DNA of 64,000 nucleotides from Rhizobiaceae bacterium (GTDB taxonomy: Bacteria; Pseudomonadota; Alphaproteobacteria; Rhizobiales; Rhizobiaceae): contig JAILWO010000001.1 of assembly GCA_025698895.1 (NCBI GenBank), positions 1,647,001-1,711,000 of the forward strand, read 5' to 3'. The notes beneath the pieces are model-generated. The model had not been told where the DNA came from. It saw only the letters and a program-made list of their open reading frames with translations, and did no database searches. Shown piece by piece: positions 17,453 through 28,741 of the stretch. Numbering within the stretch: the stretch's first letter is position 1; each line of letters begins with the position of its first letter. The translations under genes were made by a program, and so were the position numbers.

Positions 17453-18156
17453 CCCTCACCCTCGCGCTTCCCTCCAAGGGCCGTCTCAAGGATGCCGCCA
17501 TGGAGCTTCTGGGCAAGGCCGGCCTGCCTGTGCTCGCGCCCGACGACCCGCGCAAATATCGCGCCCGGCTTGAAGGACGCGAAGATGTCGAGGTCGCCTT
17601 TCTGTCAGCTTCCGAGATCGCACGGGAGATCGCCGCCGGCAATATCGATCTCGGCGTGACGGGCGAGGATCTGCTGCGCGAGACCATCGCCGATCTCGAT
17701 GCGCGCGCCTCGATCGTGGCGCGTCTCGGCTTCGGCCGCGCCGACGTTGTGGTGGCGGTGCCAGATATCTGGCTGGACGTCGATACGATGGGCGACCTCG
17801 ACGATGTCGCGGCCGAGTTCCGGCATCGCCACGGTCGCCGCCTGCGCATCGCGACCAAATACTGGCGGCTCACGCAGTCCTTCTTCACCCAGCGTCACGG
17901 CATCCAGGTCTACCGGATCGTGGAAAGCCTCGGTGCCACAGAGGGCACGCCGGCCGCCGGTTCGGCCGACGTGATCGTCGACATCACCACGACTGGCTCA
18001 ACGCTGCGCGCCAACCACCTCAAGGTTCTGGACGACGGCATCATCCTGCGTTCCGAGGCCTGCCTTGTCGCCTCACGTCGCGAGCGCACCGGGGCCGAGG
18101 ACGAGGTGATCGCCGGGATCGGTCGGCTGGTCGAGGCGGTCGCCGGCAAGGAATGA
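17449..18156 (+). CDS. hisG: ATP phosphoribosyltransferase, short form HisG
   Basis: A 235-aa HisG of the short class, which catalyses the first step of histidine synthesis (ATP plus PRPP) only with HisZ. Visible motifs are [37 protein letters not shown] and the PRPP-binding [18 protein letters not shown]. The regulatory C-terminal domain of long HisG is absent, matching the hisZ gene just upstream. The ATG overlaps the hisZ stop, and a strong hairpin follows the stop. Confidence 0.95.
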   Translation: MTLTLALPSKGRLKDAAMELLGKAGLPVLAPDDPRKYRARLEGREDVEVAFLSASEIAREIAAGNIDLGVTGEDLLRETIADLDARASIVARLGFGRADVVVAVPDIWLDVDTMGDLDDVAAEFRHRHGRRLRIATKYWRLTQSFFTQRHGIQVYRIVESLGATEGTPAAGSADVIVDITTTGSTLRANHLKVLDDGIILRSEACLVASRRERTGAEDEVIAGIGRLVEAVAGKE

Positions 18157-18163
18157 ACGAACA

Positions 18164-18187
18164 AAGGCCCGGCCGAGGCCGGGCCTT
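18164..18187. terminator. Shared hairpin terminator between hisG and doxX
   Basis: AAGGCCCGGC (18164-18173), loop CGAG, and its exact complement (18178-18187) form a 10-base-pair stem between the convergent hisG and DoxX genes. On the minus strand it is followed by T-rich TGTTCGTTC, on the plus strand only by CGCG, so it fits best as the DoxX-gene terminator that can also slow hisG transcripts. Confidence 0.75.
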
Positions 18188-18208
18188 CGCGTTCGGATCG
18201 GCGGGCGG

Positions 18209-18607
18209 TCAGGCCGTCGCCAGTCTGCCGGAGCGGCCGTCGACCGACAGGTCGCCGGGGCCGGACACGAACAGGGCCAGCAGGCCGCCGGCAATCGTCA
18301 GGTTCTTCATGAAGCTGATCATCTCCATCTGGTCGGAAGGCTGGAAGTGGAAGAGGACAGCCGCCAGGACGCAGAAGCCGGCGATGGCCAGCGCGGCGAT
18401 CCGCGTCTGGAAGCCGACCAGGATCGCGATGCCGCCGATTGTTTCGACGATGGCAGCCAGCCAAGCCAGCAGCATCGGCGCCGGCAGGCCGACCGAGCCG
18501 ATATAGCCTGCGGTCCCGCCGATACCGCCGAACTTCTGGATGCCGGACATGATGAACATGAACGACAGCAGCACGCGCGCGACGAGAAGGATGATGTTGT
18601 TGGGCAT
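18209..18607 (-). CDS. DoxX family membrane protein
   Basis: A 132-aa four-helix membrane protein of the DoxX family (LLVARVLLSFMFIMSGIQKFGGIGG, LAAIVETIGGIAILVGFQTRIAAL, FHFQPSDQMEMISFMKNLTIAGGLLAL). DoxX-like proteins are linked to redox or stress functions in other bacteria, but this subgroup has no fixed role. GGAG lies 7 bases before the ATG at 18607. It is a single gene, convergent with hisG. Confidence 0.88.
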   Translation of the reverse strand: MPNNIILLVARVLLSFMFIMSGIQKFGGIGGTAGYIGSVGLPAPMLLAWLAAIVETIGGIAILVGFQTRIAALAIAGFCVLAAVLFHFQPSDQMEMISFMKNLTIAGGLLALFVSGPGDLSVDGRSGRLATA

Positions 18608-18733
18608 GGGGCAACTCCGAAGCCGATTCGATCGGTGCCCCATACTTCGATGCGAGGCTCATGACGAGCCCACCTGCGGCTACTGTGTGTTCGGCAATAG
18701 CGAACAGACGATCAAATCGCGTTCACAGTCTCG

Positions 18734-20125
18734 TTATTTCGGTGCCGTCATGGTCTCCGGTCGCACGACACGGTCGAAGATCTCCTCGTCGACAAGCCCG
18801 CTGGCCAGCGCTTCCTCGCGCAGCGTCGTGCCGTTCTTGTGCGCGGTCTTGGCGATGGTGGCCGCATTGTCGTAGCCGATCGTCGGCGCGAGCGCGGTGA
18901 CCAGCATAAGCGAGCGGCTCACCAGGTCGTTGATGCGGGTCTCGTCGGCTTCGATGCCGGCCACGCAATTGTCGGCGAAGGAGCGCATCGCGTCGCTCAG
19001 CAGGCGCACCGACTGCAGCACGTTGTAGGCGATCACCGGCTTGAATACGTTGAGCTCGAAATGCCCCTGGCTGGCCGCGAAGTTCACCGTCGCCTGGTTT
19101 CCGATCACCTGGGTCGCGACCATGGTCAGCGCCTCGGCCTGGGTTGGATTCACCTTGCCCGGCATGATCGACGAGCCCGGTTCGTTTTCCGGCAACCTCA
19201 GTTCGCCGAGGCCGGAGCGCGGACCAGAGCCGAGGAAGCGTATGTCGTTGGCGATCTTGAACAGATCTCCGGCGAGGCTCGCCAGCGCGCCGTGCAGGTT
19301 TGCCAGCGCACCGTGGCTCGCCAGCGCCTCGAACTTGTTGTCGGCCGTGCGGAAGGGCAGGTTGGTCAGCTCGGCGATCCTGCCGGCGACCGCCTCGGCG
19401 AAACCTTTCGGTGCGTTGAGGCCGGTGCCCACGGCGGTGCCGCCCTGCGCCAGCGCATAGACGTCGTCCAGTGCGGCCGCGATCCGGTCGGTGCCGAGTT
19501 CGAGCGCCGCGACATAGCCCGAAAACTCCTGCCCCAGTGTCAGCGGCGTGGCGTCCTGCGTGTGCGTCCGGCCGATCTTGACGATGCCCGCGAAGCTTTC
19601 GGCCTTGTCCTCAAGTGTGGCGGCCAAGTGTTCGAGTGCCGGCATCAGTTCCATATGCGTTTCCAGCACGACCGCCACATGCATGGCCGTCGGGAAGGTG
19701 TCGTTGGACGACTGGCTCATATTGACGTGATCGTTGGGGTGAACGGGCCTGTTCGACCCGCGCGTCGAGCCGAGCATCTCGTTGGCCCGGTTGGCGATCA
19801 CCTCATTGGCGTTCATGTTGGACTGGGTGCCCGAACCCGTCTGCCAGACCACGAGCGGAAACTCGCCATCATGCGCCCCGTCCGCCACTTCGCCGGCGGC
19901 CCGGGCGATCGCGTCGCCGATCTCGGGCGCCAGCAGGCCGAGCGCCATGTTCGTCTCGGCCGCCGCGCGCTTGATGGTGCCCAGAGCCCTGATCAGCGGC
20001 AGAGGCATGGTTTCCGTGCCGATGCGGAAGTTCTTGAGCGAGCGCTGTGTCTGCGCGCCCCAATAGCGGCCGGCCGGCACCTCGATCGGGCCGAAACTGT
20101 CTTTCTCAGTGCGCGTATCGCTCAT
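18734..20125 (-). CDS. fumC: Fumarate hydratase class II
   Basis: A 463-aa class II fumarase, the oxygen-stable homotetramer that interconverts fumarate and malate in the TCA cycle. Signature sequences are [55 protein letters not shown] and [20 protein letters not shown] is 6 bases before the ATG at 20125. The reading frame remains open upstream, but that part has no fumarase similarity. The opposite strand carries a long shadow frame that is not a gene. Confidence 0.96.
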   Translation of the reverse strand: MSDTRTEKDSFGPIEVPAGRYWGAQTQRSLKNFRIGTETMPLPLIRALGTIKRAAAETNMALGLLAPEIGDAIARAAGEVADGAHDGEFPLVVWQTGSGTQSNMNANEVIANRANEMLGSTRGSNRPVHPNDHVNMSQSSNDTFPTAMHVAVVLETHMELMPALEHLAATLEDKAESFAGIVKIGRTHTQDATPLTLGQEFSGYVAALELGTDRIAAALDDVYALAQGGTAVGTGLNAPKGFAEAVAGRIAELTNLPFRTADNKFEALASHGALANLHGALASLAGDLFKIANDIRFLGSGPRSGLGELRLPENEPGSSIMPGKVNPTQAEALTMVATQVIGNQATVNFAASQGHFELNVFKPVIAYNVLQSVRLLSDAMRSFADNCVAGIEADETRINDLVSRSLMLVTALAPTIGYDNAATIAKTAHKNGTTLREEALASGLVDEEIFDRVVRPETMTAPK

Positions 20126-20389
20126 GGCAGGCCTCCGAAGCTTGCTCGCATATAGGCGGGTCCGCGATTCGTCGCCAGTTGCTCCTTGCGAGCTGGTCGC
20201 GACCGCTCCGCCCGCGCGATTGACCGCGTCGGCCTCTCGGCGGTCCACACGGCTCAGCCATCTGGTGGAATCCGGATCAGGTTTGACCGGAGGTTGGCCC
20301 CGGCCATCCGGCTTCGCAACTCGACCGCGCGAGTTTTCGTTGAATGTCCCGGTGCCTAAACTCAACCAACCGCACAACCGGGCAAGCTG

Positions 20390-21517
20390 ATGAACGATAC
20401 CCTGCACGAACTCACCGCCGTGACCGACGCCGTTCCGCCTTGGGCCGCAAGTGTTGTTATCTTCGCCCTCGCAGTGGGCGCCGCTATTCTGGTCCATCGC
20501 TACGTCTTTGCCGCCTTCACCCGCCTGGTCGCCAGGCGCGACCTGTTCTGGCGCTCGTTGGTCTCGCGCACCGGCCGTCCGTTGCTGCTGGCTGTCATCA
20601 TGCTCGCGCTGCTCGCCGCCTCGGCGATCGCGCCGCTGACCAATTTTCAGACCCTGATCCTGCGCCGCGCGCTGGTCATCGCGTTGGTCGTGCTCGTGGC
20701 GCAGACCGCCAGCGCCGCGCTTCACATCTGGACGACGGTGCATCTGCGGCGCTTCAAGCTCGATTCCGAGGACAATCTGCTGGCGCGCAAGCATGTGACG
20801 CAGACCCGCATCCTGCGCCGGGTCGCGGACATACTGATCGTGATCGTCGCGGTCGGGGCCGTGCTGATGACCTTCGAGAGCGTGCGTCAGTACGGCGTCA
20901 GCCTGCTGGCCTCGGCCGGCGTGGCCGGCATCATTCTGGGGCTTGCTCTGCAGACGGTGCTCAAGAATCTGTTCGCGGGCATCCAGCTTGCCATCACTCA
21001 GCCCATCCGCATCGACGACGTACTGATCGTGGAAGGCGAATGGGGCCGCGTGGAGGAAATCACGGCGACCTATGTCGTCGTCCAGATATGGGACTGGCGC
21101 CGCCTCGTCGTGCCGTTATCCTATTTTATCGAGAAGCCGTTCCAGAACTGGACCCGCGAAAGCGCCTCGATCATCGGCCAGGTGACGATCCCTCTCGACT
21201 ACCGTGCCCCGATCGATGCGATCAGGCGAAAGGCGCGCGAGATCGCGGAGGCCTCACCCCTGTGGGATCGCGACGTGTTCTCCGTCCAGGTCGTGGAGTT
21301 CGGTGAAAGCGCGATGCAGCTGCGCGTCATCATCAGCGCACGCGACGCCGGACGTGCATGGAATCTGCGCTGCGATATTAGGGAGAAACTCGTAACCTGG
21401 CTTCAGGCCGAGTATCCGGAGGCACTGCCGGTAACCAGGGTGGAACTGCCGCGCGGACAGGAGCGGACGGAAAGTTCCACCCCCGCTGACTGGCCGCTTC
21501 ATGCCGATAAGGCGTAG
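20390..21517 (+). CDS. MscS-family mechanosensitive ion channel
   Basis: A 375-aa small-conductance mechanosensitive channel. Several N-terminal transmembrane helices (about residues 18-40, 65-85, 95-112 and 145-165) precede the pore-lining helix and cytoplasmic beta domain ([60 protein letters not shown]). It protects against osmotic downshock. The 264-base gap to the divergent fumC holds no recognisable gene. Its 3' end overlaps the convergent gene at 21499 by 19 bases. Confidence 0.9.
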   Translation: MNDTLHELTAVTDAVPPWAASVVIFALAVGAAILVHRYVFAAFTRLVARRDLFWRSLVSRTGRPLLLAVIMLALLAASAIAPLTNFQTLILRRALVIALVVLVAQTASAALHIWTTVHLRRFKLDSEDNLLARKHVTQTRILRRVADILIVIVAVGAVLMTFESVRQYGVSLLASAGVAGIILGLALQTVLKNLFAGIQLAITQPIRIDDVLIVEGEWGRVEEITATYVVVQIWDWRRLVVPLSYFIEKPFQNWTRESASIIGQVTIPLDYRAPIDAIRRKAREIAEASPLWDRDVFSVQVVEFGESAMQLRVIISARDAGRAWNLRCDIREKLVTWLQAEYPEALPVTRVELPRGQERTESSTPADWPLHADKA

Positions 21518-21996
21518 TACCACCCGCGACCACGATCGGCCGTCCGCCGCGCGGCCGGCGTCTTATGAGGTGTCGTACGGCCTGGCCGCGAGACCATCGG
21601 GTGTGCGGGGAAAGCGACAGGCCGTAGCCGGCACCGCCCCCCTCCGTCTCTGGCTTCGCCCTCGCCCGTGAAGCGGGGGGAGGATGGGCGCGCAGCGCAG
21701 CACAGCAGGACGCCAAGGGCCTCGGCCAGTGCGTGCAAGCGCGCCGCAAGCAGCAGCGCGTCCTCAGGATCGTTCCCGGTCGTCCCGATGCCGGCGAAGG
21801 CCGGCTGCGGCATGCCCGTCGCCTCGGCGACGAAGTCCGCCACCACGGCCTCGGCCCGCCGCAACAGCCACAGAACGAAACAGCGGACGAGGTAGCAGCG
21901 GCCGGCGGCCTGCTCGGCAAGAGCGGCGAGCGCGACGAGCAGCGCTGCGATGCGCCGAAGTCTCCTGCCATCCCCTCTTGCCGCGTAACCGTCCAT
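21499..21996 (-). CDS. Hypothetical protein with repeat-derived C-terminus
   Basis: A 165-aa reading frame. The first 90 residues look like a real protein: a basic start (MDGYAARGDGRRLRRIAALL), helical segments and GNDPEDALLLAARLHALAEALGVLL, a pattern I associate with small uncharacterised rhizobial proteins. After residue 100 the sequence (RPSSPRFTGEGEARDGGG) is the kind produced by read-through of GC-rich intergenic repeats, so the original C-terminus was probably replaced or extended. AAGGAAGG precedes the ATG. No family or function recognised. Confidence 0.55.
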   Translation of the reverse strand: MDGYAARGDGRRLRRIAALLVALAALAEQAAGRCYLVRCFVLWLLRRAEAVVADFVAEATGMPQPAFAGIGTTGNDPEDALLLAARLHALAEALGVLLCCAARPSSPRFTGEGEARDGGGRCRLRPVAFPAHPMVSRPGRTTPHKTPAARRTADRGRGWYYALSA

Positions 21997-22205
21997 GCCG
22001 CCTTCCTTTCTTCGGCGGACATTGTCCTACCGGTCGCGGGGCATGTGGATAGATCCGAGGCAAGATTCCTTGAAAAGGCCGGTTCTGCTGGGGGCGGCGT
22101 CGATTTTTATCCACCCGAACCGGCGGCCGTTCCGGTCGGCTGTCGAAATCTCCCACGATGGCAGGCGGACGGCTGATAGCCGGAGCCGCAGGCATAAATG
22201 CCGGT

Positions 22206-22919
22206 TCAGAAAATACCGAACAGCCTGAACCCGGCGATCGCCTCGGTTCCCCCGCGACGCGACCCGTCCATCCTTTTGGAACCCGGCAGGTTCACTTCGA
22301 GCCATGGAGCAAATGTCCCCTGGAATTTGGTCTGCCCCGAATCGTCCTTGACGGTCAGGCTGGAAACCAGAAGCGGCGCGAAGTCCGAGAGCAGGTCGGC
22401 GCTCAGATGATTGATGACCTGCTTGGGGTCGTATCTGATCTTGCCGTCCAGTTGGGCGACGAACCCTTCGCGGTCGAGATGGACATTGGCGCCGTCCCTC
22501 CGGATCGCGATGTGCAGGCTTTCCCGCAGACCCGGCTCACGATAGCTGATGCCCGCCGAGGCGACGCTGGCTAGCCGCCGCCAGACCCTGTCGCTATGGC
22601 TGGCGCCCGGATCGTCGGGCACCATGACCGCCTTGTTGGCGCTCTCGAAGGTGAACGGACCGATGCTGCCCACCGCGGTCGAGGGATCGACGAGATTGAG
22701 GAAGGCGGTCCGCTGGCCAGCGGCGAACTCGAAGTCCACCCCTTCCGCCTTGGGCGGAACGAAGACCTCCCGGATCTTTCCGACAAACGGTTCGAGACCG
22801 ACCCCGAACAGTGTCTGAAAGCGATGCGCCGCCGGGCTCTTCGTCACCAGTTTGCGCAGGTCCTCCTGGGACGTGTTTTCCGACGTGACGTCGGACCGCA
22901 TGCGAAGTGAAACCGTCAT
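22206..22919 (-). CDS. Hypothetical protein, no family recognised
   Basis: A 237-aa soluble-looking protein starting MTVSLRMRSDVTSENTSQED. It has no signal peptide or membrane segment. Recognisable features are limited to mixed alpha/beta-type sequence, for example RREVFVPPKAEGVDFEF-like stretches and a central DRVWRRLASVASAGISY. AGGA lies 7 bases before the ATG at 22919. It is a single gene facing away from groEL's terminator. I see no motif that gives a function. Confidence 0.6.
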   Translation of the reverse strand: MTVSLRMRSDVTSENTSQEDLRKLVTKSPAAHRFQTLFGVGLEPFVGKIREVFVPPKAEGVDFEFAAGQRTAFLNLVDPSTAVGSIGPFTFESANKAVMVPDDPGASHSDRVWRRLASVASAGISYREPGLRESLHIAIRRDGANVHLDREGFVAQLDGKIRYDPKQVINHLSADLLSDFAPLLVSSLTVKDDSGQTKFQGTFAPWLEVNLPGSKRMDGSRRGGTEAIAGFRLFGIF

Positions 22920-23036
22920 CGGAATTTCCTTCCGCCAGGTTCGTTGCAGCGAAGATCGCATGTTCCCATGACATGGAAGGGGGAGGTCGTCTGTCGGCAA
23001 GCGCACACAGGCCGTGCCGGCTTCGTATCACCAAAG

Positions 23037-23068
23037 GAAAAGGGCGACCCTGACGGGCCGCCCTTTTC
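23037..23068 (-). terminator. Terminator of the groES-groEL operon
   Basis: GAAAAGGGCG (23037-23046) pairs with CGCCCTTTTC (23059-23068); the loop holds a further CCC/GGG pairing. On the minus strand the stem runs into CCCTTTTCCTTT. It lies about 80 bases after the groEL stop and fits a factor-independent terminator. Confidence 0.8.
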
Positions 23069-23071
23069 GTT

Positions 23072-24819
<1,748 letters not shown>

Positions 24820-24862
24820 CTACGGACCCGCCCTGTCGATTGTTCGTCGGGACCGGCCGAAA

Positions 24863-25159
24863 TCAGCCGATGATGCCCATGATGTCGGATTCCTTCATGA
24901 TCAGGACATCCTCGCCGTCGAGCTTGACCTCCGTGCCCGACCACTTGCCGAACAGGACGCGGTCGCCGGCCTTGACGTCGAGCGGCACCAGCTTGCCGGC
25001 CTCGTCGCGCGCGCCCGAACCGACGGCGATCACCTCGCCTTCCTGGGGCTTTTCCTTGGCGGTATCCGGAATGATGATGCCGCCCTTGGTCTTCTCCTCG
25101 GATTCGACCCGACGGACGACCACGCGATCGTGGAGCGGGCGGAATTTCGTCTTTGCCAT
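24863..25159 (-). CDS. groES: Co-chaperonin GroES
   Basis: A 98-aa co-chaperonin ([17 protein letters not shown], mobile loop [21 protein letters not shown], then [19 protein letters not shown]). It caps the GroEL ring. Start ATG at 25159. The leader upstream contains the CIRCE operator at 25221-25247, so transcripts carry it in the 5' untranslated region, as usual for HrcA-controlled groESL operons. Confidence 0.97.
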   Translation of the reverse strand: MAKTKFRPLHDRVVVRRVESEEKTKGGIIIPDTAKEKPQEGEVIAVGSGARDEAGKLVPLDVKAGDRVLFGKWSGTEVKLDGEDVLIMKESDIMGIIG

Positions 25160-25220
25160 AATGCTTGTCCCTGCTACGGATGAAGGGGAATTTCCTCCGC
25201 CCGGTCTCGACCGGGCAGCG

Positions 25221-25247
25221 TTGGCACTCACCTGTCGAGAGTGCTAA
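25221..25247 (-). promoter_or_regulatory. CIRCE element (HrcA operator) upstream of groES
   Basis: TTGGCACTC - 9 bases - GAGTGCTAA matches the CIRCE consensus (TTAGCACTC-N9-GAGTGCTAA) with one mismatch in one arm. It lies about 62 bases before the groES start, just downstream of the predicted promoter, where bound HrcA represses groESL until heat shock. Confidence 0.95.
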
Positions 25248-25256
25248 CGCGCCGTG

Positions 25257-25285
25257 CAGATAGTCGCGACACCTATGGCTGTCAA
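25257..25285 (-). promoter_or_regulatory. Predicted heat-shock promoter of groESL
   Basis: On the minus strand, CTTGACA (-35, 25286-25280) is followed after 17 bases by TATCTG (-10, 25262-25257), preceded by C as in CTATCT. This fits the alphaproteobacterial RpoH-type pattern CTTGAC-N17-CYTATNT and also a housekeeping promoter. Transcription would start just upstream of the CIRCE element. Confidence 0.7.
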
Positions 25286-25412
25286 GCGCGTCGGGGCGCG
25301 GAAATCGAGTCTCGCTCGCGCATCCGTGAGCGCATGTGCAGGCGACACCATGTGCAAAACACGCTGGGTTGCAACCGGTAGTTCGGCGAGCGGATCCCGG
25401 AGGAGGGGGCCG

Positions 25413-26117
25413 TATCCGGGCCCAGCCCACCCACGTCATCCTATGTATCGTCTATCCCGTGGCCGGCGTGGTGCTCGCCCGCTGGACGTCGGGCGCGGAT
25501 GCGCTCCAGCTCATCTATCCATTGATGGTGGGGTTCGCCCTCATCGGACCGTTGGCCGCGGTCGGGCTTTACGAACTCAGCCGCAGGCGCGAACTCGGCC
25601 TGGCATCCACCTGGCGCGACGCCCTCGCGGTCCGGCACGCTCCGGCTCTTCCGGCGATCCTCGTGCTGGGACTGGGCCTCGTCGTCGTGCTGCTCGTGTG
25701 GCTGCTGGCGGCCAACGCCATCTTCATCGCCATCTATGGCGACCAGCGTCCCGCATCCGTCGGAGCGCTGCTTGCCGACGTGCTGGGCACGGCGCGTGGC
25801 TGGCGGCTCATCCTGGTCGGCAATGCGGTCGGCTCCTCTTCGCCGCCGCTGTTCTAGCCTCGACCGTGGTCGCGTTCCCCTTGCTGGTCGACCGCGACTG
25901 CGGCGCGGTGGCCGCGATCCAAGCGTCGCTGCGGGCGAGCCTTGCCAATCCCGGCCCGGTCGCGCTCTGGGGTCTGATCGTGGCGGCTGGGCTGGCGATC
26001 GGTTCCCTGCCGCTTCTGGCCGGGCTGGCCGTTGTGCTGCCCGTCCTTGGAAACGCCACCCGGCATCTCTATCGGGCTCTGGTCGAGCCCGGGGAGGCGA
26101 GGATCGCCCGACGATGA
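25413..26117 (+). pseudogene. Broken DUF2189 integral membrane protein gene
   Basis: Two reading frames together give one DUF2189-type protein. Frame 1 (to a stop at 25857) reads AQPTHVILCIVYPVAGVVLARW, LMVGFALIGPLAAVGLYELSRRRELG and ends WRLILVGNAVG. Frame 2 continues LLFAAAVLASTVVAFPLLVDRD, ANPGPVALWGLIVAAGLAIGSLPLLAGLAVVLPVLGNATRHLY to a stop at 26117. Inserting one T near 25833 (GGCTCCTCTTC to GGCTTCCTCTTC) restores the family sequence VGFLFAAAV. The usual 60-70 N-terminal residues are also missing before AQPTHV. Both changes point to a decayed gene; a sequencing error could explain only the frameshift. Confidence 0.82.
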
Positions 26118-26127
26118 AACCTCTTGC

Positions 26128-27396
26128 CTATCGCGAATAGTAGAGCGGGCCAGCCACACGGGCCTCACGTCCGCCCAACTCGGCCCGGCAGTCGCTGCGT
26201 AACATGGAAGAGCCGGTCAAGGTGATTGTGTCGGCTACGATCCGCAGGCAATTGCTGGTCGTCCCGTTGTTGCCGGAATACTCCACGGAACCCGAAGGGA
26301 AATAAAGATAGCCGTTGAGGTCGGTGGCGCCATTGCCATTCAGCTTGTGACTGGAGGTGTTGCCGCGCGCCGCCCATAGCAGCATTCCCGCCAGATCGCC
26401 TTCCTGTGGTGCGGAAATGGATATGGTCGCGTTTCCATTCACCGAAATTGCGCCGTCCTTCATGAAGATCGTAACGCCTTCGCCCGTGATGTCGCCACCG
26501 ATTTTGAGGGAGCCTTCCACATAATAAAGACCCGGTTCGAGCGTCTTGGTCCCATTCAGAGACAGGTTTCTGTAGCGCCCCGGCTGCACGACGGTGTCCG
26601 ACCTGTTCGGGTTCTGGAGTAGAATCGGCGGGATTGGCTCCACCAGGGCGGCGAAGGGATCCGGCGAGCGCCAGGCGTTTTCGCGGTTCTGGGCGCAGGC
26701 TGTGATTACGTCGCCGGTACCGGCGGCGATACCTCCCGATGATTGGAGGCAATCAGCATGGATCGACGCCGCGCCTCCTACATAGATTGAATCATCGGCG
26801 TTGGAATTGGACGCGATTACGCATCCCTCGACTTCAACCAGAGTGCTGCCACTGGCATCGATGGCTCTTGGGGCCGTATGGTTGAGCGCATAGATGCACG
26901 CGCCGTCGGCCATCCGGCTGCTGATTTCGCTGACAAGGCGCAGTCTCCTCGAAGTCGCCCCATCCTCTCCTTCGAGGAGACGTGGCATCGCATAGACGTA
27001 ATCGAACGATGCTTCCGTAGCTATTGTCTGAATTCCTGGAGCGTCACTTGTCATCCCAAGGTAGCGCCATTCCACCAGGCGCTCCGGGTCATGATTGCCT
27101 TGAATGCTGGCTATGAAGTAGTTCTTGCCGAGCGTCTGTAGCTCCGAATCGCTCCTGCCGGAATTGTATTCGAGTGCGACCTGCATGTTGGCGGCATCGA
27201 GCGCGGCTTGTATATCGCTTCGCGTCCTGCTCATGTTGCCGACGTCAATTGCAAGCCCGGCGGCGATCATCAGCGGGGCTATCGACACCGCCGCTGCCAG
27301 CGCGACATTACCCTTTCGGTCGCTGAAAAACCGTCGGTGCAGCCCATGTCGTGGCCGCCTCGGGCGTTGGTCGCATTTCATGTTACCTTGGCTCAT
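26128..27396 (-). CDS. TadE/TadG-like pilus-assembly related protein, paralogue 2
   Basis: A 422-aa protein. After a basic start and FFSDRKGNVALAAAVSIAPLM (one membrane helix, about residues 30-52) comes the TadG-like DVGNMSRTRSDIQAALDAAN. The large C-terminal part (about 190-422) has short beta-rich, repeat-like segments: CVIASNSNADDSIYVGG, LEPGLYYVEGSLKIGGDITGEGVTIFM, NCLRIVADTITLTGSSML. The upstream neighbour has the same domain. The pattern suggests an extracellular beta-helix-like domain on a pilin-type anchor. Start at 27396 is uncertain (27381 also possible). Its DNA looks more AT-rich than its neighbours. Confidence 0.7.
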   Translation of the reverse strand: MSQGNMKCDQRPRRPRHGLHRRFFSDRKGNVALAAAVSIAPLMIAAGLAIDVGNMSRTRSDIQAALDAANMQVALEYNSGRSDSELQTLGKNYFIASIQGNHDPERLVEWRYLGMTSDAPGIQTIATEASFDYVYAMPRLLEGEDGATSRRLRLVSEISSRMADGACIYALNHTAPRAIDASGSTLVEVEGCVIASNSNADDSIYVGGAASIHADCLQSSGGIAAGTGDVITACAQNRENAWRSPDPFAALVEPIPPILLQNPNRSDTVVQPGRYRNLSLNGTKTLEPGLYYVEGSLKIGGDITGEGVTIFMKDGAISVNGNATISISAPQEGDLAGMLLWAARGNTSSHKLNGNGATDLNGYLYFPSGSVEYSGNNGTTSNCLRIVADTITLTGSSMLRSDCRAELGGREARVAGPLYYSR

Positions 27397-27403
27397 CGCA
27401 AGT

Positions 27404-28642
27404 TCATCTGAACAGGGAAATATGCCGGCTTCCGTACATCTTACGACCGCCAAGTTCGTCGGTGCAGTCCGCCGCAATATCGGAGTTTCCAGTCATTTCG
27501 ATCGTGTTGCCGACAATCCGGATGCAGTCGCCCGATCCGGTCGTCGTAGAATTTCCGGCCATGAAGACATGAGCCCCGGGAGCGTAAATGAAGCCGGTAA
27601 CCAATGAATCCACCCCGCCGTTGATCGTCAACGGCGAAACATTGCTGGTCGGCTGAAACAATGTGATTCCGGCATATGGTCCAGAGGTCGGTGGCGAAAG
27701 TTGCACTGTTTGATTGGCGCTGATCGAGAATTTCGCGTTCTCCAACAAGAAGATCGTGACCCCATGCCCGACAAGACGGCCGTTCCCGCCGAGGGCGACT
27801 TCGCCGCCGCGCAGGATATAGGTGCCGGGCTCAAGCGTGACGTCACCGCTTATGCGCTCGCCACAATAGGTTCCCGGGGAAAGCGTCTTGGTCTTGCCAC
27901 CAGACAGTCTACCGCAGGCCGTCGTCGTGGGCAGTTCCGTTCCAAAGAGCGGATCAAGACTCGGATACTGGTATTCCCGGGGTGCGTCGCAATCCAATAC
28001 GGAGTTGGAATCGCTCGTCAGGCCGACGGTGCCGCCGACCGTTGTCACACAGTCAACAGTCAGCTTCGCCGAGCCTCCGCGATAGATCGCCGAAGCGGAT
28101 CGTGAGTTGGATGCCATCACGCAACCGTCCATGCGCACGTGGGACGAACCCTGGATCTTGATCGCCTGGCTGGCATTTCGGTCCAGTGCGAGAACGCATG
28201 CGGGATCGCCGGGCCTGATGCGTACGACGCTCTTGCGTCGCGCCACCCAGTCCATCGACCAGCCGAGCATTCCTTCATGGAAGGCGGCCGATTGTACGGT
28301 CACATAGCTGTCTGGCCCCTCGGGCTCCACCTTGGCGCCGAAACTATCGAACAGCCCGTCCTTATATTCGTAATCGGCTTTTTCAGCGTCTGTGATGTTG
28401 TCGAAATGCGCCATGAAAATATTTCGGCCCAATTCCTCGAGCTCGTTTTGCGACATTCCGGAGAAATATTTTGTGCTGATTTCCAGAGCGGACAGATCTA
28501 GCTTGTTCTGCAGTTCGTCGGCTTTTCTGTTTATAGAAAACAGGTCAATTGCACCGACTGAAGCCGCCAATATCGGTATTACAGACAATGCATAGATAAC
28601 AGCAACATTGCCAGTACAATTCTTCCAGAACCGGGTAGCCAT
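27404..28642 (-). CDS. TadE/TadG-like pilus-assembly related protein, paralogue 1
   Basis: A 412-aa protein, tandem paralogue of the gene just downstream (7-base gap). N-terminal NCTGNVAVIYALSVIPILAAS forms the single membrane helix with the Tad-type G-N-V-A motif; KADELQNKLDLSALEIS follows. Its C-terminal domain shares with the paralogue CVMASNSRSASAIYRGG, LEPGTYILRGGEVALGG, HGVTIFLLENAKFSIS, GDCIRIVGNTIEMTGNS and DELGGRK...HISLFR. Such proteins are anchored in the inner membrane and project outward. The gene looks more AT-rich than the region, as does the 99-base gap before it. Confidence 0.7.
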   Translation of the reverse strand: MATRFWKNCTGNVAVIYALSVIPILAASVGAIDLFSINRKADELQNKLDLSALEISTKYFSGMSQNELEELGRNIFMAHFDNITDAEKADYEYKDGLFDSFGAKVEPEGPDSYVTVQSAAFHEGMLGWSMDWVARRKSVVRIRPGDPACVLALDRNASQAIKIQGSSHVRMDGCVMASNSRSASAIYRGGSAKLTVDCVTTVGGTVGLTSDSNSVLDCDAPREYQYPSLDPLFGTELPTTTACGRLSGGKTKTLSPGTYCGERISGDVTLEPGTYILRGGEVALGGNGRLVGHGVTIFLLENAKFSISANQTVQLSPPTSGPYAGITLFQPTSNVSPLTINGGVDSLVTGFIYAPGAHVFMAGNSTTTGSGDCIRIVGNTIEMTGNSDIAADCTDELGGRKMYGSRHISLFR

Positions 28643-28741
28643 CGTTTCGACGCCAGTTATTAGAGAATTAACATATTAGCCGGAAAAAATTTAATGCATA
28701 TCTAGAGCAAACGTTAAAATGATAAGCAACAATCCGCATTG

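Noticed and set aside
18839..20155. A 438-codon plus-strand frame opposite fumC
   Set aside because: Shadow of fumC codons in high-GC DNA; no ribosome site or protein-like composition.
20109..20390. A 93-codon plus-strand frame between fumC and the MscS gene
   Set aside because: Composition is random-like, it overlaps the fumC start antisense, and it lacks a ribosome site.
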